DNA of 64,000 bases, from assembly GCF_945952055.1 (NCBI RefSeq), contig NZ_CAMFHB010000001.1:247642-311641 (forward strand), given 5' to 3'. The DNA comes from an uncultured Alsobacter sp. GTDB lineage: Bacteria; Pseudomonadota; Alphaproteobacteria; Rhizobiales; Beijerinckiaceae. Position numbers and translations under genes: made by a program. Under the pieces are notes generated by a model. It was not told the DNA's origin. It ran no database searches and saw only the letters and a list, made by a program, of their open reading frames with translations. The first letter of the stretch is position 1; each line of letters starts with the position of its first letter. Shown in pieces: positions 54,917-64,000 of the stretch.

Positions 54917-56187
54917 GAAGGCAGCCTGTCGATCATGGCCTGCGTGATGAGGCAGATGCCCTTGGCCGAGCGACGGAAGCGCTTGGCGTCGAGCACGGGA
55001 TCCTCGCCCACCACGAGGCCCTCCGGGATGGTCACGCCGCGGTCGACGATGACGTTGCGCAGCCGCACGTTCCGGCCCACCTCGACATAGGGGAGGATCA
55101 CCGCCCCCTCCACGTCCGAGTAGGAGTTCACCCGCACGCCCGTGAACAGCAGCGTCTGGCGCAGGGCCGCGCCCGAAACGATGCAGCCGCCCGACACCAG
55201 CGACGAGATGGCCTGGCCACGCCGGCCGTCCTCGTCATGGACGAACTTGGCCGGCGGCGTGATCTCGCCGAAGGTCCAGATGGGCCAGTTGTTGTCGTAG
55301 AGGTCGAGGTCCGGCACGACCGCGGTGAGGTCGATGTTGGCTTCCCAGTAGGCGTCCACCGTCCCCACGTCGCGCCAGTAGGCGCCCGACTCCGCCGACG
55401 ACCGGACGCAGGAGCGCTCGAAGTGGTGCGCCACGGCTTTCCCGTTCTTGACGATGTAGGGGATGATGTCCTTGCCGAAGTCGCGGCTCGAGTTCGGGTC
55501 CTCGGAGTCGCGGCGCAGCTGCTCGATGAGGAACTTGGTCTCGAAGACGTAGATGCCCATGCTGGCGAGCGACTTGTCGGGCTTGCCCGGCATGGCCGGC
55601 GGATCGGACGGCTTCTCGAGGAACGAGATGATCTGGTCCTTGGCGTCCACGTGCATCACGCCGAAGCCCTTGGCGTCCTCGCGAGGCACCTCGAGGCAGC
55701 CCACCGTCACGTCGGCGCCCTGCTCGACGTGCTGCTGCAGCATCGCCTCGTAGTCCATCTTGTAGATGTGGTCGCCGGCAAGCAGGACGATGTAGCGGGG
55801 GTCGTAGCCCTCGATGATGTCGATGTTCTGGAACACGGCGTCGGCCGTGCCGAGATACCACTTCTCCTCCGACACGCGCTGGCTGGCCGGCAGGATGTCG
55901 AAGCTCTCGTTGCGCTCCGGACGGAAGAAGTTCCAGCCGCGCTGCAGGTGCCGGATCAGGCTGTGCGCCTTGTACTGCGTGGCCACGCCGATGCGACGGA
56001 TGCCCGAGTTCAGCGCGTTGGACAGCGCGAAGTCGATGATGCGCGACTTGCCCCCGAAATAGACCGCGGGCTTGGCCCGGATGTCGGTGAGCTCCATGAG
56101 CCGGCTGCCGCGGCCGCCGGCCAGGACATAGGCCATGGCATGGCGGGCAAGCGGGGTCCCGGGGGCGGGGGAGGTCGGGATCGGCAA
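54913..56187 (-). CDS. glgC: Glucose-1-phosphate adenylyltransferase
   Basis: A 424-aa ADP-glucose pyrophosphorylase. The nucleotide-binding [17 protein letters not shown] is near the N-terminus, followed by [19 protein letters not shown], the glucose-1-phosphate site [12 protein letters not shown], and a C-terminal left-handed helix domain ([18 protein letters not shown]). A TTG at 56187 is chosen because a strong GAGAGGAGGA ribosome site lies about seven bases upstream; the next start (ATG 56136) would cut into the first strand. It is the committed step of glycogen synthesis, usually under allosteric control. Confidence 0.94.
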   Translation of the reverse strand: MPIPTSPAPGTPLARHAMAYVLAGGRGSRLMELTDIRAKPAVYFGGKSRIIDFALSNALNSGIRRIGVATQYKAHSLIRHLQRGWNFFRPERNESFDILPASQRVSEEKWYLGTADAVFQNIDIIEGYDPRYIVLLAGDHIYKMDYEAMLQQHVEQGADVTVGCLEVPREDAKGFGVMHVDAKDQIISFLEKPSDPPAMPGKPDKSLASMGIYVFETKFLIEQLRRDSEDPNSSRDFGKDIIPYIVKNGKAVAHHFERSCVRSSAESGAYWRDVGTVDAYWEANIDLTAVVPDLDLYDNNWPIWTFGEITPPAKFVHDEDGRRGQAISSLVSGGCIVSGAALRQTLLFTGVRVNSYSDVEGAVILPYVEVGRNVRLRNVIVDRGVTIPEGLVVGEDPVLDAKRFRRSAKGICLITQAMIDRLPS

Positions 56188-56251
56188 GGCGTGGTCCTCC
56201 TCTCGTCGTTGTCGTGCGGCGCGGGTCTCTTCGCCCGTTCGCCGATCGGGG

Positions 56252-58458
56252 TCAGGCGGGGTCGAATTCCAGGTAGATGGTGGACAGCGGCGGCAGCACG
56301 AGGACGGCCGACGCAGGATAGTCATGGCTGGGCTCGGCCGTAGCAACGACCGCGCCAAGATTGCCCATGCCGGAGCCGCCATACAGCGCGGCATCGGTGT
56401 TGAGGACCTCGCGCCAGCGTCCGGCCTCCGGCAGGCCGACCCGGTAGCCGGGGCGCGGCACGGGGGTGAAGTTGCAGACGACGGCGACGGGCCGCGCGCC
56501 GGCACCGCCCAGGCGCAGCCAGGCCACGACCGACTGCTCGGCGTCGTCGACCACGATCCAGCGGAAGCCGTCGGCCTCGCAGTCGCGCTCGTGCAGGGCG
56601 GCGATGTCGCGATAGGCGCGGTTCAGGTCGCGCACCAGCGCCTGCAGGCCCGCGTGGAACGGCCCCTCCCCCAGGAGATGCCAGTCGAGGCTCTGGGCGA
56701 AGGCCCATTCGCGCCGCTGGCCGAATTCCTGGCCCATGAACAGCAGCTTCTTGCCGGGGTGTCCCCACATGAACGCGTAGTAGGCCCGGACGTTGGCGAA
56801 TTTCTGCCAGTCGTCGCCCGGCATCTTGCCCAGGATCGAGCCCTTCCCGTGCACGACCTCGTCATGCGAGAGCGGCAGGACGAAGTTCTCCGAGAAGGCG
56901 TAGAGCAGGCCGAAGGTCAGCTTGTCGTGGTGCCAGCGCCGGTGCACCGGCTCCTTGGCCATGTACTCCAGGGTGTCGTGCATCCACCCCATGTTCCACT
57001 TGAAGCCGAAGCCGAGCCCGCCCGCGTGCACCGGCTGGGAGACGCCGGGCCAGGCCGTCGACTCCTCGGCGATGGTCACCACGCCCGGCGCCGCCGCATA
57101 GGCGTGCGAATTGACGTGCTGGAGGAATGCCACCGCCTCGCGATTCTCGTTGCCGCCCTGTTCGTTGGGCAGCCACTCGCCGGGCTTGCGGGAATAGTCG
57201 AGGTAGAGCATCGAGGCGACCGCGTCGACGCGCAGGCCGTCGACGTGGAAGCGGTCGAGCCAGTAGAGCGCGTTGGCGGTGAGCATGTTCACCACCTCGC
57301 GCTTGCCGAAGTCGTAGATCGCCGTGTTCCAGTCGGGGTGGAAGCCACGACGCGGATCGGGATGCTCGTACAGCGCCGTGCCGTCGAAGCGCGCGAGGCC
57401 GTGCACGTCCGTCGGGAAATGGGCCGGCACCCAGTCCAGGATGACGGAGAGCCCGGCGGCGTGCGCCCTGTCGACGAAGCGCGCGAAACCCGCCGGCTCG
57501 CCGTGACGGCTGGTGGGCGCGAAGAGACCGATCGGCTGGTAGCCCCAGGAATCGTCGAGGGGATGCTCCGACACCGGCAGCAGCTCGAGGTGGGTGAACC
57601 CCATCTCCGCCGCGTAGGGCACGAGCGTGTCGGCCAGTTCGTCGTAGGTCAGGAACCGGTTGTCCTCGCCCCGGCGCCAGGATGGCAGATGCACTTCGTA
57701 GATGCTCATCGGCGCGCGGCGCGCGTCGGCCGAGGCGCGGCTCTGCAGATAGCCGTCGTCCGTCCAGGCGAACGGCCCGGAGGCGGCGACGACCGACGCG
57801 GTGGATGGCCGCAGTTCGCCTTGTGCGCCGAAGGGGTCGGCCTTGAGCGGGCACAGCACGCCGTCCGGCCCGACGATCTCGTATTTGTAGACCATGCCCT
57901 CGGCGAGGCCGGGCGCGAACAGCTCCCACAGGCCGCTGTCGATGCGCTTGCGCATCGGATGGCGGCGGCCGTCCCACGCATTGAAGTCGCCGACCACCGA
58001 GACCCGGCGGGCATGGGGCGCCCACACGGCGAAGTGCACGCCCGCCACGCCCTCGTGGGCGACGGGGTGGGCGCCCAGCTTCTCGTAGAGGCGCTTGTGG
58101 GTGCCTTCCACCATCAGATAGTCGTCGAGGGGGCCTAGGATGGGTCCGAAGGCGAAGGGGTCCTCGAACTCCCACGTGTCGCCGCCGCGCCGCGCCCGCA
58201 GCCGATAGTGCTGCCGGGCCTTCAGCCCGGCCGCCAACCCTTCGAAGAAGCCCGCCCCGTCGCGCAGGGCGAGGCCGGCGATCACACGGCCGTCGGCGTC
58301 GATCGCCTCGACGGCCTCGGCTCCCGGAACGAGGGCGCGAATGGCCCAGCCGGCGGGTGTCTCGTGCAGTCCGAGAACGGCGAAGCTGTCGCCGTGGCGG
58401 GCGGCCACGAGCGCCTCGACGTCCCCTGCTTCAGCCTGCCAACCCGCCGCGCCCATCC

Positions 58459-58462
<4 letters not shown>
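56252..58462 (-). CDS. glgB: 1,4-alpha-glucan branching enzyme
   Basis: A 736-aa GH13 enzyme. An N-terminal CBM48 region ([20 protein letters not shown]) precedes the catalytic barrel with [15 protein letters not shown] (nucleophile Asp), [10 protein letters not shown] (acid Glu) and [12 protein letters not shown]. The ATG at 58462 overlaps the glgP stop by ATGA; ATG 58456 is an alternative. It introduces alpha-1,6 branches. Confidence 0.95.
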
Positions 58463-60960
<2,498 letters not shown>

Positions 60961-61124
60961 GGGAGCAGTCCTTTGATGGCCTCGGTGCGGACTCGGATCG
61001 TCTTGCATTCAGGTGCTTGCAGGGATCCTGCCAAACCGCTCTGGCAAGCGGCGGGCGCGGACGCAAGACGGAACCCGCCAAACGGGACCGACGGGAGCAA
61101 ACCTGCCTGAATGATCGTCAATCG

Positions 61125-61157
61125 TCAATTCATAAATCCATTGGACTTATTAATTGA
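61125..61157. promoter_or_regulatory. Candidate ROK operator: 15-bp inverted repeat
   Basis: TCAATTCATAAATCC (61125-61139) and the reverse complement of GGACTTATTAATTGA (61143-61157) agree at 13 of 15 positions around a 3-bp centre. It overlaps the -35 box of the candidate ROK promoter and is the most AT-rich stretch of the divergent spacer. It is the likely site of autorepression and may also affect glgP. Confidence 0.65.
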
Positions 61158-61182
61158 CAGGATACCGTCACCGTTCCATCAT
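61154..61182 (+). promoter_or_regulatory. Candidate sigma-70 promoter for ROK-frk-zwf
   Basis: A consensus TTGACA (61154-61159) is followed after 17 bases by CATCAT (61177-61182; 4 of 6 matches to TATAAT), 30 bases before the ATG at 61212. The inverted repeat covers the -35 box. Confidence 0.6.
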
Positions 61183-61211
61183 CCAGTCCACACAGGCTGC
61201 GGCGACAGGCC

Positions 61212-62471
61212 ATGGACATCTCCCACGCATCACGGCCGGACTCCCTGCCTCCCATCCCCGTGCGCGCCGCCGATCCGAGCCGCGGCACGAACCAGGCCGG
61301 CGTGCGGCTCTACAACGAGCGCCTCGCCCTGTCGCTGATCCGTCGCCACGGCCCCTTGCCCAAGGCCGACGTCGCGCGGCTGACGGGGCTTTCCGCCATG
61401 ACGACGACGACGATCATGAACCGCCTCGAAGCGGAAGGGTTGCTGCGCCGCGGGGAGAAACAGCGCGGCAAAGTGGGCCAGCCCTCGGTGCCCTATGCGC
61501 TGAACCCGGACGGTGCCTTCGCGCTCGGCGTGAAGATCGGCCGACGCAGCTGCGAGTTCGTCGTCGCCGATCTCGTCGGCACGGTGCGGTCGCGCCGCCG
61601 GATGACCTATGCCTGGCCCCTGCCCGGCGCGGTGTTCGGCTGGCTGGCCGCCGAGATCCCCCAGGCGTTGGCGACCGCCGGTTCGGATCCGGCGCGCCTC
61701 GTCGGCATGGGCGTCGCGGTGCCTTTCGAGCTGTGGAGCTGGGACGCGGAGCTCGGTGCCCCCGCGCCGGAGCTGCAATCGTGGCGTGAAGTCGACATCG
61801 CGGCCGAGCTTTCGAAACTGTCCGGTGGGCCGGTCCAGCTGTGCAATGACGCGACCGCCGCCTGCGCCGCCGAGCTCTTCGCGGGCCGCGGCGCCCGCTA
61901 CCGCGACTTCGTCTATTGCTTCGTCGGCTCGTTCATCGGAGGCGGCCTGGTGCTGAACCATGCCCTCCACGTGGGCCGCAACGGCAATGCCGGCGCGCTC
62001 GGCTCGATGCCCGTGGCCCGCCTCGACGGCCCGGGCCACATGTCGCGGCCGCAGTTGATCCGCCAGGCCTCACTCTTCCTGCTGGAGGAGCGGCTCGTTC
62101 GTTCGGGTCGCGATCCCTCGGCCATCTGGACGGATCCCACGCACTGGAGCGGCTTCGACGGCGAGGTGGAGGCCTGGATCGCCGAGGTCGCACCCGCCAT
62201 CGCGCCGGCCCTGGTGGCCGCCAGCGCAGTGGTTGATGCCGAGGCGATGATCGTGGACGGCGCCTTCCCTGCTGCTGTACGAAGCCGCCTGGTCGCAAGC
62301 GTCGCGGCCGAAGTCGATCGCCTCGACCGGCGCGGCCTTTCGCCCGCGGTCCTCGCGGAAGGCTCGGTCGGGCCCGAGGCTCGGGCGATCGGCGCGGCGA
62401 TGCTGCCGCTGATGGCCGCGTTCGCACCCGACCGCGAGATCCTGTTCAAGGACGAGGAGGTCCGCCCGTGA
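61212..62471 (+). CDS. ROK family transcriptional regulator
   Basis: A 419-aa regulator with a winged helix at about 33-90 (LALSLIRRHGPLPKADVARL, TGLSAMTTTTIMNRLEAEGL) and a ROK domain with NDATAACAAELFAGRG and FVGSFIGGGLVLNHALHVG. As in the ROK protein at 1200-2501, the zinc motif is missing: the loop GRNGNAGALGSMPVARLDG has no cysteine. The stop overlaps the fructokinase start (GTGA). It probably represses its own operon in response to a sugar such as fructose. Confidence 0.9.
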   Translation: MDISHASRPDSLPPIPVRAADPSRGTNQAGVRLYNERLALSLIRRHGPLPKADVARLTGLSAMTTTTIMNRLEAEGLLRRGEKQRGKVGQPSVPYALNPDGAFALGVKIGRRSCEFVVADLVGTVRSRRRMTYAWPLPGAVFGWLAAEIPQALATAGSDPARLVGMGVAVPFELWSWDAELGAPAPELQSWREVDIAAELSKLSGGPVQLCNDATAACAAELFAGRGARYRDFVYCFVGSFIGGGLVLNHALHVGRNGNAGALGSMPVARLDGPGHMSRPQLIRQASLFLLEERLVRSGRDPSAIWTDPTHWSGFDGEVEAWIAEVAPAIAPALVAASAVVDAEAMIVDGAFPAAVRSRLVASVAAEVDRLDRRGLSPAVLAEGSVGPEARAIGAAMLPLMAAFAPDREILFKDEEVRP

Positions 62472-63430
62472 TCCTGGTGTGTGGCGAAGCGCTGGTCGAC
62501 GTCTTCGTCGGCGAAGGAGGACCCACCCGGTTTCCCGCCGAGTTCGTGGTGGGCGGCTCGCCCTTCAACGTGGCCCTCGGCCTGGCGCGGCTGGGCGAGC
62601 GAAGCGCCTTCTTCAGCGGGCTGTCCACCGACCGCTTCGGCGAGGTGCTGCGGGACGTGCTCGTCGGCGAAGGAGTCGACGTGTCGCTCTCGCCCGCCGT
62701 GCCCAATCCCACGACCGTGAGCATCGTGGCCCGGGGAGCCGATGGTCATCCCCGCTACGCCTTCTACGGGGCCGACGCGGCCGACCGATGCCTGACCTCG
62801 GCTCAGCTGCCGCCGGCCCTGCCGGATGACGTGCAGGCGATCGCCATGGGCTCCTACACGATCGCCGTCCAACCGGTGCGCGAGGCTTACCTTGCGCTCG
62901 CGCGGCGCGAGAAGGGCCGCCGGACGATCAGCATCGATCCCAACCTGCGTCCGACGGTCGTCGGCGACCTCGACGCCTGGGCCACGGGCTTCGAGGATTT
63001 CGCCGCAACCGCGACCATCGTGAAGTCCAGCGACGAGGACATCGCCATCGCCTACCGGGGCAAACTCGGCGTCGCCGAGGCCGCCCGGCGCTGGCGTGCC
63101 TCCGGCGCGGAACTCGTCGTCGTCACGCGCGGCGGCGACGGCGCCGTGGCCTTCCTGCGCGACGAGGAACCGCTGGCGGTGCCGGGCCGCAAGGTGGAGG
63201 TGGTGGACACCGTCGGCGCGGGCGATACGTTTCATGCCGCCTTGCTGGCCCACTTGTCACGATCGGGCCATCTCGGCGGACCATCTCTTGCTTCGCTGAC
63301 CAGAGACGGGCTCGCCCGCTCCGTCGCCTACGCCGTCACCGCCTCGTCGATCACCTGTTCGCGGCGCGGTGCCGATCTCCCCCGGGCAGCCGAGGTCGCG
63401 GCCGCCCTCGCAGGAAAGGACGCCCCATGA
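62468..63430 (+). CDS. frk: PfkB-family fructokinase
   Basis: A 320-aa ribokinase-fold sugar kinase. VVGGSPFNVALGLARLGE is the N-terminal substrate block and VVDTVGAGDTFHAALL the C-terminal signature, with Asp253 as the base. It most resembles bacterial fructokinases that make fructose-6-phosphate; related sugars cannot be excluded. The GTG start overlaps the ROK stop and the stop overlaps zwf (ATGA). Confidence 0.88.
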   Translation: MILVCGEALVDVFVGEGGPTRFPAEFVVGGSPFNVALGLARLGERSAFFSGLSTDRFGEVLRDVLVGEGVDVSLSPAVPNPTTVSIVARGADGHPRYAFYGADAADRCLTSAQLPPALPDDVQAIAMGSYTIAVQPVREAYLALARREKGRRTISIDPNLRPTVVGDLDAWATGFEDFAATATIVKSSDEDIAIAYRGKLGVAEAARRWRASGAELVVVTRGGDGAVAFLRDEEPLAVPGRKVEVVDTVGAGDTFHAALLAHLSRSGHLGGPSLASLTRDGLARSVAYAVTASSITCSRRGADLPRAAEVAAALAGKDAP

Positions 63431-64000
63431 GCTCGCGCATCATCTCCGTCGACCCCTTCGACATGGTGGTGTTCGGCGCCACCGGCGATCTGGCCGCCCG
63501 CAAGCTGATGCCGGCCCTGTTCCGCCGCGACGTCGCCGGGCAGATCCCGGCGGAAGCGCGAATCATCGGCGTGTCGCGCCGCCCCGTCGACGACGCGGCC
63601 TATCTCGACTGGGTGAAGGGGAGCCTGCGCCAGCACGTGCCCGCCGAGGAACTCACCGAGGAGAACCTGGCGCGCTTCATGGCCCGTCTCGCCCACGTGA
63701 CGCTGGATGCGGCCAGCGATGCCGGGTGGCCGGAGCTGGCGAAGCTCCTGGCCGACCATCCCGAGCGCATCCGCGCCTTCTACCTCGCCGTCGGTCCCGA
63801 CCTGTTCGGCGCCATCTGCGAGCGGATCGGCAAGCACGGCCTCGTCACGCCCAAGGCACGCGTCGTCGTCGAGAAGCCCGTCGGCAAGAGCGGCGAGAGC
63901 GCCGACGCGGTGAACGCCGCGGTCGGCAAGGTGTTCGAGGAACGCCAGATCTTCCGCATCGACCACTATCTCGGCAAGGAGACGGTGCAGAACCTGATGG
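63427..64000 (+). CDS. zwf: Glucose-6-phosphate 1-dehydrogenase, N-terminal part
   Basis: The frame stays open to the window end, giving 191 codons of a protein normally near 490 aa. The NADP loop is FGATGDLAARK (16-26), and the catalytic RIDHYLGKE is at 177-185 (His180, Lys184). It converts glucose-6-phosphate to 6-phosphogluconolactone, the entry to the Entner-Doudoroff and pentose phosphate routes. The ATG overlaps the fructokinase stop. In rhizobia pgl and edd often follow; that region is outside the window. Confidence 0.95.
   Translation, partial: MSSRIISVDPFDMVVFGATGDLAARKLMPALFRRDVAGQIPAEARIIGVSRRPVDDAAYLDWVKGSLRQHVPAEELTEENLARFMARLAHVTLDAASDAGWPELAKLLADHPERIRAFYLAVGPDLFGAICERIGKHGLVTPKARVVVEKPVGKSGESADAVNAAVGKVFEERQIFRIDHYLGKETVQNLM

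Overview
The window reads as chromosomal DNA of a high-GC alphaproteobacterium, most likely in the Hyphomicrobiales (Rhizobiales). The evidence is the glgP-glgB-glgC-glgA-pgm gene order, the NasT/NasS antitermination pair, ROK regulators placed in front of sugar genes, CUT1/CUT2 sugar ABC importers, and paired palindromic repeats of a kind common in that order. Genus cannot be read from the sequence. I see no tRNA, rRNA, CRISPR array, insertion sequence, phage gene or replication origin. The content is mostly carbon catabolism and storage.

Region 1 (1-8403) is a sugar uptake and catabolism module on the + strand. It holds the end of a xylulokinase-type FGGY kinase, a ROK regulator, a ribose-class ABC importer (ATPase, permease, binding protein), a DapA-type aldolase and an LhgO-type FAD oxidoreductase. 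A strong terminator follows the binding-protein gene. An orphan CoxL-like molybdenum hydroxylase large subunit (8590-10944) faces the module.

Region 2 (11077-24935, - strand) looks like one polyol/ketose regulon: a LacI-type regulator, a sugar isomerase, a Gfo/Idh/MocA dehydrogenase, a CUT1 ABC importer (binding protein, two permeases, a 68-aa membrane protein, two ATPases), and then a complete PEP-dependent dihydroxyacetone kinase system (DhaL, DhaM, HPr, enzyme I, a small HTH protein, DhaK). Many of these genes overlap by 4-8 bases. The likely logic is import, oxidation or isomerisation to a short ketose, and phosphorylation by DhaK using PEP.

Region 3 (25073-47431) is mixed. It contains a membrane 2Fe-2S protein overlapping an MscS-type channel; a transglutaminase / ATP-grasp-alpha-E / transglutaminase-DUF2126 cluster resembling predicted peptide-ligase systems; fumC; an MFS transporter; wrbA; a metallophosphoesterase with a Ser/Thr kinase-UspA fusion; a small acidic protein; a secreted molybdopterin-fold protein with a hybrid histidine kinase; cysG; and nasS-nasT.

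Region 4 (47531-60960, - strand) is a full glycogen operon, glgP-glgB-glgC-glgA-pgm followed by a GlgX-MalQ fusion. Diverging from it are a ROK regulator, a fructokinase and the start of glucose-6-phosphate dehydrogenase (zwf, cut by the window end), joined by 4-base overlaps. A 15-bp imperfect inverted repeat overlaps a good -35 box in the divergent spacer and is a plausible ROK operator.

I did not find one system that is clearly new to science. The items most worth checking are the membrane ferredoxin/MscS pair, the kinase-UspA/phosphoesterase pair, the cysteine-free periplasmic molybdopterin-fold protein paired with a hybrid kinase, and the GlgX-MalQ fusion.
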